From assembly GCA_015522695.1 (NCBI GenBank), contig WALT01000026.1, forward strand, positions 1 to 61,258: 61,258 nt of DNA, given 5' to 3'. Shown piece by piece: positions 1 to 7,796 of the stretch. The DNA comes from Nitrososphaerota archaeon (lineage in GTDB: Archaea > Thermoproteota > Nitrososphaeria > Conexivisphaerales > Conexivisphaeraceae). Under the pieces are notes generated by a model. The model saw nothing but the letters and a program-made list of their open reading frames with translations. It was not told the origin of the DNA and searched no databases. Both the position numbers and the translations under genes were made by a program. Each line of letters starts with the position of its first letter. Positions within the stretch are counted from its first letter, which is position 1.

Positions 1-110
1 AAGACGACCACCTCGACATCCTCCCACCTCGATAACCTCTCCACGAGCTCCTCCAATTTGGGTGCCGACTTGTATACGGGAAGGACCACGGTAACGATAG
101 GTCTGCCCAT
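1..110 (-). CDS. Glycosyltransferase-like protein, N-terminal end only (partial)
   Basis: Only the first 36 codons lie in the window; the gene runs off the left edge. The start is the ATG at 108-110. The peptide begins MGRPIVTVVLPVYKSAPKLE, whose TVVLPVYK...LEELVERL pattern is that of the first beta strand and nucleotide-binding loop of GT-A family 2 glycosyltransferases. A TATA-like box (CTTAAATAAT read on this strand, 131-140) sits 25 nt upstream of the ATG, so the mRNA is probably leaderless. Three tandem GTTAAG units lie at 140-157 in the short gap to the upstream gene. Family assignment rests on a short N-terminus and could be wrong. Confidence 0.55.
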   Translation of the reverse strand, partial: MGRPIVTVVLPVYKSAPKLEELVERLSRWEDVEVVV

Positions 111-162
111 ATCCGCCTCGATGGATCGATATTATTTAAGTTAAGGTTAAGGTTAAGAAAAG

Positions 163-960
163 TCATGCGGCATAGGGAGGTCTCCTGGTCGTCGCATCAT
201 AATCAGCCTCCATCCTGAAGATCTCGGCTGCAAGCCTAGGGTCTCCGCGGATCTTCTCATCCAAAGACCTCAGCTGCACCTCCATCTCGACCCTAGCTTG
301 CTCCATCGGTATCTGGACCTCAATGACCTTGGAGAGAACCGTGAGCACCTTGTACGCTGCACTCACTATCGGTGGATCTGCATAATACGGCGCATGTCCC
401 CAGAGGCTCAACGATAAAAGTCCTGCATCCTCGAGCCTTCGAAGAAGGAACGTATGGAAGCTACTCGGACCGGAGTAATTGTTGGCAATGGCGCCGGCCG
501 CCTCACATAGCGCCAGCCCCGTCTCGGATGGGGTTACGCAGCTCACGGGGGCCTCCCTGGTATGTGGCACCCCGTCCAAGACGCCGCCCAAGAGTATCGC
601 CATCCTACCCCTCGTCTTCGAAATCAAGTCGAGGAAGGCATCTGCATAGCCGTGCCAGTTCACCTGAGGCTCCATGCCCAATAATAGGATGAGGGCTTTA
701 TCGTTCGGTCTGGCCAGGAGTATGCGGTTCTCCACAGGTCTATAGTCTTCTATCAATCCCTTCCTGATCGATACAACGGGCCTCAACTGCGTCAAGTTAT
801 AGTAGCCCCAAGGTTCTATCTCACCGATATCCTTGGCATCTAAAACCCTCCTCAAGTAGGAAACGCTATACGTCGCCACCGCTCCAGCGTCTGGCCAACC
901 GGCGAATGCAGCTATGATTATGGACTTCTCGGCGCTCGGCTCGTATTGCAGCCTCAGCAT
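163..960 (-). CDS. PAC2 family protein (proteasome-assembly-chaperone-2-like)
   Basis: 265 residues. The N-terminal AFAGWPDAGAVAT segment, the later ALILLLGMEPQ strand and the VLDGVPHTREAPVSCVTP stretch are typical of the archaeal PAC2/COG1938 family, related to eukaryotic proteasome assembly chaperone 2. The archaeal proteins are thought to help assemble the 20S proteasome, but direct functional proof is limited. Length fits the family (about 240-270). The start is ATG at 958-960; a TATA-like element on this strand lies about 30 nt upstream. No proteasome gene is in the window, so context does not test the role. Product family is secure, function is not. Confidence 0.85.
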   Translation of the reverse strand: MLRLQYEPSAEKSIIIAAFAGWPDAGAVATYSVSYLRRVLDAKDIGEIEPWGYYNLTQLRPVVSIRKGLIEDYRPVENRILLARPNDKALILLLGMEPQVNWHGYADAFLDLISKTRGRMAILLGGVLDGVPHTREAPVSCVTPSETGLALCEAAGAIANNYSGPSSFHTFLLRRLEDAGLLSLSLWGHAPYYADPPIVSAAYKVLTVLSKVIEVQIPMEQARVEMEVQLRSLDEKIRGDPRLAAEIFRMEADYDATTRRPPYAA

Positions 961-1162
961 GGATGGCCTTTGGACGATGCGGGCTCCGATAAAAGTTTCT
1001 CCGACGAAATCCCCTCTCCTAAAACGCTCGGATGTCTATTTGATTGACGGCTTTTTGTCCGACCCGACCGGCTTTAGGTCGTTATAGGCGTGCTTTGGTC
1101 TATGTCTGCCTTCAAATGTTGGTGGACTTGGTAAGGGGAAGGCCTTACGCCCACTTCGGAGG

Positions 1163-1758
1163 AATAAGGGCCCCTTGAGGAGAAGGTTCTTGCCGTTGTT
1201 CTCCGTTTCGCATGCCTATCGTACAGGAAGACTTCTCAGCTCGTTTGTAGGCTGTCCTATGTCTCGTTCGTGACGCCTTCATTAATGAAGGCATCGCCGA
1301 GGCCTGAGAGGAAGAATCGGAGATGCATAGCTGTGGATGAAACCAAGGCCGAGCTCGTAAGGAACAGCTCTTCATATGGGCCGCAAGAGACGTTGAGATA
1401 AGGATGTTTTGGCTATAAGGGTTAGCTTCAGGAGAAGCGGCCTCGATGCCGAATAATCCTTGAGGAAGGCGTTGGAGTGCCGTGAGAGTAAGCCCATCTT
1501 CTTATTAGTCGATAAGGGGCCTTAGTATAAGGATGCATTCGAATTCGAAAGGCTTGGTTTAGAGCATAGGCACGGCACGAGACCCGATGGGGCGTGATAC
1601 CTTTGGGATTATGAATGGAATGGATGGATAGGGAGGTGGTTCGGAATGCTCAGGGCCAAGCTCAAGACGTTCTACAACCGCTTCCCAGCGAACGCGACCA
1701 TCAAATCGACGGCGTAGCGAAGTCCCTCGCATCTTTCATCGCTGCTCCATACAACTAG
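1163..1758 (+). pseudogene. Degenerate DDE transposase (IS remnant)
   Basis: No intact ORF, but translation in three shifting frames gives a recognisable transposase. Frame starting at 1174 reads LEEKVLAVVL...LSYRKTSQLV and then RRCIAVDETK (first catalytic Asp at 1336-1338). A frameshift near 1375 gives IWAARDVE. A second shift near 1400 gives DVLAIRVS, then a TAA, then LRKALECRESKP and VDKGP-stop-Y (second Asp at 1511-1513). It continues as RLGLEHRHGT, another stop, RWF, and FYNRFPANATIKSTA before a TAG, with SFIAAPYN in a further frame up to 1758. I count four or more in-frame stops and at least three shifts; two stops replace Trp codons expected in the family. The third acidic residue, normally just before RWF, is not preserved. 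Layout matches archaeal DDE integrase-core transposases (IS6/IS240-like); exact IS family uncertain. Terminal inverted repeats were not found by eye. Confidence 0.75.
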
Positions 1759-1806
1759 GTGCTCGTCCATGGTTTATCCTAGCATCATCCAGGGATGCGA
1801 CGTAAG

Positions 1807-1846
1807 GTTTATATTTCCGAGCGGATTGCGCTGACCGACTGGTCAG
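1807..1846 (+). promoter_or_regulatory. TATA box and palindromic operator for the permease gene
   Basis: A TATA-like element (GTTTATATTT, 1807-1816) is followed by a perfect 6+6 palindrome with a 4-nt centre, CTGACC-GACT-GGTCAG, at 1831-1846. Transcription should start about 25 nt after the TATA box, that is inside the palindrome, so a bound protein would block initiation. A related dyad (3437-3452) lies upstream of the TetR-type gene at 3607, so that regulator is the natural candidate to bind both. Binding is inferred, not shown. Confidence 0.65.
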
Positions 1847-1876
1847 TTAGTCAAGAGGTGAGCAAACCTGGACTAC

Positions 1877-3019
1877 GTGAAGCTCAGAAACCACTTGGAC
1901 AAGTACCTTCCTCTCTACGTCGCCCTAGCGATGGCGTTGGGGCTCTACGTGGGCAGCACGGTCAACGTGGGGGCCTACAAGGGCGTCCTACACTGGCTTA
2001 ACCTGGTCGTGGTCATAGCGATGATCTACCCCATGATGATCAACCTCAGGGTGAGCGAGCTCAAGAACGCCGTGAAGCAGGGCAAGGCGCTGGCGATAGG
2101 CCTCGTGATGGGGTTGGTCGTGGCCCCCCTGATGATGTGGGGGCTCATATACCCGGTCTCCCTCCTCCACCCGTTGCCGGCGCAGTTAAGCCTAGGCCTG
2201 ATGCTCGCGATAGTCGTTCCCTGCTCGTCCATGAGCATAGCCTACACGGGCCTGTCGAGGGGCAACATAGAGCTCGCCACGATAATCGTCGCGATAAGCT
2301 TCATCCTTGCGATAGTAGCCGTCCCCGGGTGGCTGGCCCTTTACGCGGCCTCCACGCATGTATCCGTGCCGCTGGCGACGCTCATCGAGACCATAATAGA
2401 GGTCGTTATCGTTCCCATGGTGCTCGGCATAGCCACCAGGAGCTACCTGCTGAGGAGGCTGGGGGCGGAGGGCTTCAGGAGGATAAGGCCGCTCTTCCCC
2501 TCGATCTCCCTTATAGGGATGTATTCAATAGTCTTCCTGATATTCATGGAGAAAGCCAGGCTGATAATGGCCAAGCCGGTAGCGGTCGCGGTAACGATGT
2601 TGCCCCTCGCCTTGTACTACGCGATAGCTCTGGGACTGCTGACGGTCGCCGACAAGAACATGGTCCCCTACAGAGACCACATGGCGATAGTCTTCCCCTC
2701 TGTAGGGAAGAACGAAGGGACAGCAATGGCGATAGCGCTAACCGCTGGGATGGGGCTAACAGCAATAGCCCCAGCGATAACGCCCCTCCTTCAAATACCG
2801 TTCCTGGTTGGCTACATGAAGTCTTGGAGGAGGATAGCAACTCTGTGGGGCTGCAGAAGAACGGAGGAAGCCGAAGAGGAGCAAGCGCAGCCTATAAGTG
2901 TCGTCACTTCTCCTCGGCAAGCGGTGGATGCGCTGAGTCGGAGAGAACCAGCGCAGACCCCTCCACCCCCTTTAAGGGGCCGTAACGAGCCGATCATCGA
3001 TTCATCCACAGGATCCTGA
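1877..3019 (+). CDS. Bile acid:Na+ symporter / ACR3-like permease
   Basis: 380 residues with about nine to ten hydrophobic segments over residues 10-320. The segment LAIVVPCSSMSIAYTGLSRG and the following long helix match the conserved Pro-Cys loop of the BASS/ACR3 superfamily, which includes arsenite exporters and organic anion:sodium symporters. ACR3 usually sits with ArsR; here the likely regulator is TetR-type, so an organic anion or drug-like substrate is as plausible as arsenite. The start is GTG at 1877; a GAGGTGA sequence 16 nt before it is a weak SD. The C-terminal 60 residues are hydrophilic and Pro/Glu-rich, beyond the normal family end. The operator overlaps the predicted transcription start. 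Confidence 0.8.
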   Translation: MKLRNHLDKYLPLYVALAMALGLYVGSTVNVGAYKGVLHWLNLVVVIAMIYPMMINLRVSELKNAVKQGKALAIGLVMGLVVAPLMMWGLIYPVSLLHPLPAQLSLGLMLAIVVPCSSMSIAYTGLSRGNIELATIIVAISFILAIVAVPGWLALYAASTHVSVPLATLIETIIEVVIVPMVLGIATRSYLLRRLGAEGFRRIRPLFPSISLIGMYSIVFLIFMEKARLIMAKPVAVAVTMLPLALYYAIALGLLTVADKNMVPYRDHMAIVFPSVGKNEGTAMAIALTAGMGLTAIAPAITPLLQIPFLVGYMKSWRRIATLWGCRRTEEAEEEQAQPISVVTSPRQAVDALSRREPAQTPPPPLRGRNEPIIDSSTGS

Positions 3020-3081
3020 TCCCCTTTTTCTGCAATGCTTTTGCGTGGTGCTCATTGCGAATCAGGAGGGACCCATCCGGA

Positions 3082-3104
3082 TTTAGACCGATCAGTCGGC
3101 TAAA
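3082..3104. repeat. Imperfect dyad downstream of the permease gene
   Basis: TTTAG...CTAAA with internal ACCGA...TCGG forms an imperfect dyad 60 nt after the permease stop. It resembles the operator-like palindromes at 1831 and 3437 in its ACCGA/TCGG halves and could be a weak binding site of the same regulator or the stem of a terminator. The 587-nt gap 3020-3606 otherwise contains the small gene at 3211-3375 and AT-rich promoter DNA. Confidence 0.35.
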
Positions 3105-3210
3105 GTTGATGGAGCCATCGCGATCGCTTTCAAATTTTTAAGCGAGCCGGCCACCCTTTGTCCTGAGTTGGATCATCGAGGGATATAGGTCAAAATGGTG
3201 AACGTAAGTA

Positions 3211-3375
3211 TTAAATTTTCAACAAAATCCCATTTTTAACTACAATATTGCGCATAGGATAGCCGATCAGAGTGCCCAATATCAGTACAATTATCGTATA
3301 AAGTAACAGATATTTACGTATATTCGCGAAGAGCTTCAACGGGAAACCTCGATCGACACCTCCTGGGCGTGACAT
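3211..3375 (-). CDS. 54-residue truncated permease N-terminus (small membrane ORF)
   Basis: ATG at 3373-3375, stop at 3211-3213. The product has one strong hydrophobic segment. Its ANIRKYLLLYTIIVLILG stretch lines up with the N-terminus of the nearby permease (NHLDKYLPLYVALAMALG), which suggests a truncated paralogue of that transporter rather than a random ORF. It is divergent from the TetR-type gene; an operator-like dyad (3437-3452) lies between them. A TATA-like AACTATACGG lies upstream on this strand. It could be a decayed gene 3'-truncated by AT-rich sequence, or a genuine single-span peptide. Similarity was judged by eye over about 25 residues. Confidence 0.45.
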   Translation of the reverse strand: MSRPGGVDRGFPLKLFANIRKYLLLYTIIVLILGTLIGYPMRNIVVKNGILLKI

Positions 3376-3436
3376 CCCGATCGAGGATCGGGGAGATTGA
3401 CCGTATAGTTAATAAATATAAAATATATTGTGTTTA

Positions 3437-3452
3437 TTGACCAATCGGTTAA
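3437..3452. promoter_or_regulatory. Operator-like dyad between small permease ORF and tetR-type gene
   Basis: TTGACCAATCGGTTAA is a dyad with 12 of 16 symmetric positions. It shares TGACC-N4-GGT with the perfect palindrome at 1831-1846 in front of the permease gene. Half-sites of the ATCGGTT type recur at 3571-3577 just before the TetR-type gene. The placement between divergent promoters fits autoregulation by the TetR-family protein. Confidence 0.55.
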
Positions 3453-3606
3453 AAGCTGACACCGTTTAAATCGACATAAGAGTTTATGAGAATTTAAATG
3501 AAAACTGGTATTTTTCTATCAATAGTGGTCGATAATGGAGATTTAATTTATGTTATTGAAAGACCTTTAAATCGGTTGGTTATAACTCTAGGGAGGAGGT
3601 GGATGG

Positions 3607-4155
3607 ATGATGGGTTCAGCCTATCATGGCGAGGTCAGGGAGAGGATAATAGAGGCCGCCATGAAGGTATTCTCTGCATATGGGTTTTTTAAAGCACCAG
3701 TCCATCTAATAGCCAGGGAAGCTGATATCTCAAAGGGCCTCATATTTTGGTACTTCGATTCCAAGGATAAGTTGATCAAGGAGGTTATAAAGAGGTCGTT
3801 ACCCATGGATTTAGTCAGAAGGATCCTCGAAACAGAATCGAGTGGAAAGGATCTCCTGAAGTTGATAGCTGAGAGATATATAGAATACTATAGCAATAAT
3901 CCATTTATGAGAAATCTTCTGTTAAATTCCCTCGCGACGGAGAACGTATATCCCACAATTAAAGGGGAGATAGACGACCTCTGTGGACGGATCTCCAGGG
4001 AGGTGGCTAAAAGGGCGTTTGGGAATGACGATACGGATAACTTCATCAAGATCAGGATATTTTTCGGTGGGTTACTGTGTTATGTATTGAGGCCATTAAA
4101 TGAATTAGAAAGAAAGGAGTATATAGACGTTTTAATAGAAACATTGACCAAGTGA
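3607..4155 (+). CDS. TetR/AcrR-family transcriptional regulator
   Basis: 182 residues. The N-terminal 50 residues follow the TetR pattern: REKIIEAA-type helix 1 (RERIIEAAMKVFSAYGF), then HLIAREADISKGLIFWYFDSK with the conserved YF before the recognition-helix end. The ligand/dimer domain is not assignable. The start was chosen because GGAGGAGGT (3592-3600) lies 6 nt before the ATG at 3607; another in-frame ATG follows immediately at 3610. This is one of the few genes here with a clear Shine-Dalgarno. Shared palindromes in front of this gene and of the permease at 1877 suggest it represses both. Confidence 0.88.
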   Translation: MMGSAYHGEVRERIIEAAMKVFSAYGFFKAPVHLIAREADISKGLIFWYFDSKDKLIKEVIKRSLPMDLVRRILETESSGKDLLKLIAERYIEYYSNNPFMRNLLLNSLATENVYPTIKGEIDDLCGRISREVAKRAFGNDDTDNFIKIRIFFGGLLCYVLRPLNELERKEYIDVLIETLTK

Positions 4156-4262
4156 TAACTAATAATAGGGGATCATCACTCCGTTTATTTTAGCTAAAAT
4201 GATCTTTTATGAGCCTTACTCGGTAGAGGATGGGACGGCCTCCACCGATCCCCATTCCCCTA

Positions 4263-5330
4263 TCAGATATCCTTTCCTCGTGGCCGACACCCCTCGGGTG
4301 AAGGTCCAGCTGGACCTCCACGATTCCTAATCCTCCAGAGCCTGTACAGCTCCTCCTCCACACATTCTCCGAGGAACTCATCTTCATCCTTTTTGTGCAT
4401 GAGGAGCCCCCTTCCATCTTCAACCTCCCCTATCACGGTTGCCTCTGAGCCCGCCTCCTTGATGCTCGCCAGAACTCCTTCGATGCGATCCCTGGGGACA
4501 GCCGCCAGAAGCGCGCCGCTGCTCATCAGCTTGAGCGGATCTATCTCAAATGCTTCACAGAGGATCCTCGTCTCCTCCGCCACTGGGACACGATCCTCCC
4601 ACACCTCTATCATCACATCGGATGAGTATGCGATCTCGGCCAGCCCTCCCGCGATGCCACCCTCCGTTGGATCGTGCATCGCTGTAACGCCTTCCCCGAT
4701 CGCAGCGAGGGCTTCGTGGACTACGCTCACCCTCCTGATGAACTCGGCTGCCCTTTTCAACAATCCCCCATCCACCCCCTCGTCCTCGGCGAGCTCCCTG
4801 AAGTCCGTTGCAAGTATAGCTGTACCCTCTATCCCCGCTGTCTTCGTCATCAGGATCACGTCGCCCGGCTTCGCGCCGGAAGTCCTGACATATCTCCCCC
4901 TCGCCACAGTACCAACCGCCGTCATGGAGATGAGCGGTCTGTCCAATCCTCGTGTGAATTCGCTATGTCCCCCCACGACCATCTCCTCCAGCTCCCTAGC
5001 AGCCTCATCGATCTGTCCAGTCAACCTATCTATGACATCTTCTCCGGTCCTCTCGTGGAGGTAGAGGACCGGAAGGAGCCACCTGGGCCTCGCTCCACTG
5101 ACGGCTATGTCATTGCTCACTATGTGGACGGCAAGCCATCCGAGCCACTCGATGGCCCCCGTTATAGGATCGGCATGGATCACGAGGCTCTCCTCGCCCA
5201 GATCTATCACCGCGGCATCCTCGCCATAGCCCGGACCCACGATCACCCGTGGATCGCTAATCCCGACCCTGGGATAGACGTACTTGCGCAGGAGGTCGGG
5301 GGACAGCTTACCGGCCATATCCCTGCTCAT
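4263..5330 (-). CDS. AIR synthase-related (PurM/HypE-fold) protein
   Basis: 355 residues. PurM-fold ATP-binding pattern: GYGEDAAVIDL, HADPITGAIEWLGWLAVHIVSNDIAVSGARP, GGHSEFT, TEGGIAGGLAEIAY and SSGALLAAVP. These match the archaeal AIR-synthase-like/HypE-like family (ATP-dependent small-molecule or hydrogenase-maturation type enzymes), not PurM itself. No hydrogenase genes are nearby, so a HypE role is doubtful. The stop lies near 4263 after a Pro/Arg-rich tail that may be non-conserved. The start overlaps the upstream mptE-like stop by 4 nt, so the two are translationally coupled and may act in the same pterin-related pathway; that link is inference. Confidence 0.78.
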   Translation of the reverse strand: MSRDMAGKLSPDLLRKYVYPRVGISDPRVIVGPGYGEDAAVIDLGEESLVIHADPITGAIEWLGWLAVHIVSNDIAVSGARPRWLLPVLYLHERTGEDVIDRLTGQIDEAARELEEMVVGGHSEFTRGLDRPLISMTAVGTVARGRYVRTSGAKPGDVILMTKTAGIEGTAILATDFRELAEDEGVDGGLLKRAAEFIRRVSVVHEALAAIGEGVTAMHDPTEGGIAGGLAEIAYSSDVMIEVWEDRVPVAEETRILCEAFEIDPLKLMSSGALLAAVPRDRIEGVLASIKEAGSEATVIGEVEDGRGLLMHKKDEDEFLGECVEEELYRLWRIRNRGGPAGPSPEGCRPRGKDI

Positions 5331-6166
5331 CTGTTCCCCACGGATAAGCTTTTGCTCCCCGGCCTGAGCCTTTCGAAGCCAGCAATCCCTCCACCGCGAT
5401 CAGTGACGTCCAGGAGGATAACCTCACGACCATCATCGGATGAAGCTAGGGATTCCAACAGAACCCTCGCGATCACGAGCTTGGCACGCTTTCTCCTCTC
5501 CCAATCCGTTCCCTTCTTCTTACGGGAGTATGCACCTATAGGTCCCTTCAGTCCCATCCCCGCCAATATGATGGTCCTCGCACCTCCATAGACCGCCAGG
5601 TACACGGCCCTATCACCATCCGTGAAACCGCCGTAGACGTCGACCCCGGGCAATGGAAGGACCTGTCCAGTGGGCAGGAGCGTCCGAACCCTCGGGACGA
5701 GCCTGATGACGCTCGCGACGTTATCCCCATGGGCCAGTACTACCAATAACGCTCCAGCCCTCGATGTGGTTAACAATACGTTAGGGTCCCCATCTAAGTC
5801 CGTCACCACAACATGTGGCATGAGCCCGAGACGCAGGACGGCTAACGCAGCATCATCGGCGGCCATCATCACGGAGGACTCGAGTATCCCCATATCATCG
5901 AGCACCTTGAGGTCATCCTCGACGGAGGGCCCAGCACCGACCACGACCACGACCCTCCCCCTGAGCATCCCTTCCAAGCCCTCATGCCTCACGCCCTTGA
6001 ACATGGAGAGGATCGCCAATATCATAGCTGCGACCAAGTCCGCGATCGGATTGAGCCCCAGCGCCCTAGCTATCCTCACATATGCCGACAGCCACCACCT
6101 GGGCTTCACGTGCGTTCCGAGGTGACCGGGTGGGATAACCCTTTTCATCGACTTCATCCAGACCAC
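5327..6166 (-). CDS. mptE: 6-hydroxymethyl-7,8-dihydropterin pyrophosphokinase, MptE-type
   Basis: 279 residues of the DUF115/MptE family, the archaeal non-FolK enzyme that pyrophosphorylates 6-hydroxymethyl-dihydropterin with ATP. Diagnostic stretches: VVVVGAGPSVEDDL, AADDAALAVLRLGLMPHVVV, VTDLDGD, and LAHGDN followed by the C-terminal ILAGMGLKG. Several ATGs occur near the start (6166, 6157, 6148); the one giving MKRVIPPG (6148) fits the family better, since the next gene starts about 10 nt away divergently. It is paired head-to-head with folP and lies close to mptD and mptA, giving four consecutive pterin steps in one 3.5-kb block. Confidence 0.86.
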   Translation of the reverse strand: MVWMKSMKRVIPPGHLGTHVKPRWWLSAYVRIARALGLNPIADLVAAMILAILSMFKGVRHEGLEGMLRGRVVVVVGAGPSVEDDLKVLDDMGILESSVMMAADDAALAVLRLGLMPHVVVTDLDGDPNVLLTTSRAGALLVVLAHGDNVASVIRLVPRVRTLLPTGQVLPLPGVDVYGGFTDGDRAVYLAVYGGARTIILAGMGLKGPIGAYSRKKKGTDWERRKRAKLVIARVLLESLASSDDGREVILLDVTDRGGGIAGFERLRPGSKSLSVGNR

Positions 6167-6175
6167 ATCATAACC

Positions 6176-7418
6176 TTGTTGCTCAGATCTAGGCTGGCAT
6201 CGTTAGAGGTCGGCGACGGACTGCCGGTGAGGGTGATGGGGGCAATAAACGTGAGCCCCGAGTCGTTCTACACGGGTTCGATCGCCAGGAGCGTCGATGA
6301 TGCCGTGGGGATTGCGAGGAGGATGGTGGAGGAAGGTGCTGACCTGATAGATGTAGGGGGGATGTCGACTGCTCCCTATAAGAGGGGGTTCGTCCCCGAG
6401 AGTATCGAGGCTGAGAGGGCGATACCGGTCGTGAGGACGATAAAGGAGGAGCTCGGCGTCCTCATATCCATAGATACCACGAGGGCCAGCGTTGCTGAGG
6501 AAGCGCTCGACTCCGGCGCAGATTTGATCAACGATGTGTCAGGTTGCATGGCGGATTCCATGATGCCCAAGGTCGCAGCCTCCACGAGCACCTCGATGAT
6601 ACTCGCGACGAGGGATGATGAGGCGGAGATCGTCGATGGTCCCTTGGAGACGGTGAGGCACAACCTGAGGCGAAGCCTCGAGATCTGTGCTGAAGCCGGT
6701 GTGAGGATGGAGGACATCGTCATCGATCCCGGTATAGGCTTCTACAGGGATGTAGATGTACCTTGGTATGAATGGGATACGACGGTTCTCGCTGGGCTTT
6801 GGAGGCTTCTGGTGCTCCTGAGGCCCATATGCGTCGGCGTCTCGAGGAAGTCGTTCATCGGCGAGATATTGGGGTTGGAGAGACCAGAAGATAGGCTCAT
6901 CGGCTCGAGGGTGGCTGAGGCCGTAGCGGTCGTGAACGGTGCCCACATCGTTAGGACACACGACGTGGCCGAGACCATTCAAGCTGTGAGGATGGCCGAG
7001 AGGATGAGGAGACGATCCATCGTCGTGAACCACGGCGGCATCGATGTGGTGGATTTCTCCGGTGGCCTGGAGATGAGCGATGTGGAGCTGCTGGCTGAAC
7101 TCTTGGGAAGCGAGCCGGAGGGTGTTAGGGCGATGTCCCCCAAAGGGCGATTTCCGGATATTGCTCATCAGGGGGCTTCCCAGGGTTCTCGCCCTGATAT
7201 TGAAGCAGGAGATGCTCGCCTCCGGAGGGGAGTTAGCCACGCCTCGTGAAACCCTTCTCGGAGGATTGGAGCCCGTCGACGTGTTGCTCATGGGCACCGT
7301 GAGGCAGTGTCGAGGGGTCTCTCGAAGGCTTTCCAAGATGAGGATCCCTACGCTGGAGGCGAAAGATCTCCCCACACCGACGATCATGGCGGAACTCCTG
7401 CGATCTATATGCGGCTAG
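6176..7418 (+). CDS. folP: Dihydropteroate synthase with C-terminal DHPS-associated domain, frameshifted
   Basis: Residues from the TTG at 6176 (alternatives TTG 6179, ATG near 6236) carry the full TIM-barrel DHPS set: GAINVSPESFYTG, DVGGMSTAP, SIDTTRASVAEEAL, LINDVSG, VIDPGIGF and VGVSRKSFIG. This frame stops at 7249 in a non-family tail. In the +1 frame from about 7146 the sequence continues as GDFRILL, then LILKQEMLASGGELATPRE and VDVLLMGTVRQ, ending at 7418. That segment resembles the domain found at the N-terminus of some bacterial DHPS proteins. Deleting one C from the CCCCC run at 7137-7141 joins the frames through AMSPKGDF. Either a sequencing or assembly indel, a real frameshift, or programmed slippage at CCCCCAAAGGG. 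Joins pteridine pyrophosphate to p-aminobenzoate or a related arylamine. Confidence 0.8.
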
Positions 7419-7765
7419 TTCTCCATCCCCATGAGCTTCATCTCCGGATACATCATCTCCTCATCATACTTGAGGATGGCCCTGGCCCTGATGCCGGCGT
7501 ACTCGACCTCGACCTCGGCTTCCAACATATCCCCTGAGAGCTCGCAGTAGCCGAACGCGTTTATCCTCCTCCTGATCTCCTCTCGTGATATCTTGACCTC
7601 GATGTGTACAACGTGAGGTTGAAGACCCACGGCCTCCTCGATCGCCCTCTCAAGTCCTCCAGCCGTCTCAACAGTCACCGGAGTTCCCACGAACTGGTGA
7701 TAGAGAGCCCCCAACTTTATCCCGACCTCGAACGCGGCCATCTCCCCTTCAGTAGGCTCCCTCAA
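7415..7765 (-). CDS. mptD: Dihydroneopterin aldolase, MptD-type (DUF372)
   Basis: About 116 residues, the usual size of archaeal MptD. AAFEVGIKLGALYHQFVGTP is the family hallmark, followed by ERAIEEAVGLQPHVVHIEV and a C-terminal YPEMKLMG. MptD cleaves 7,8-dihydroneopterin to 6-hydroxymethyl-dihydropterin and glycolaldehyde, supplying MptE. Start is either the TTG at 7765 or the ATG at 7742, the latter directly before AAFE. The stop overlaps the end of the frameshifted folP reading by 4 nt, tail to tail. Divergent from mptA with a 31-nt gap containing AT-rich DNA. Confidence 0.88.
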   Translation of the reverse strand: MREPTEGEMAAFEVGIKLGALYHQFVGTPVTVETAGGLERAIEEAVGLQPHVVHIEVKISREEIRRRINAFGYCELSGDMLEAEVEVEYAGIRARAILKYDEEMMYPEMKLMGMEN

Positions 7766-7796
7766 CCTCGAGAACCCTTAATTCCCATGCTGATTA

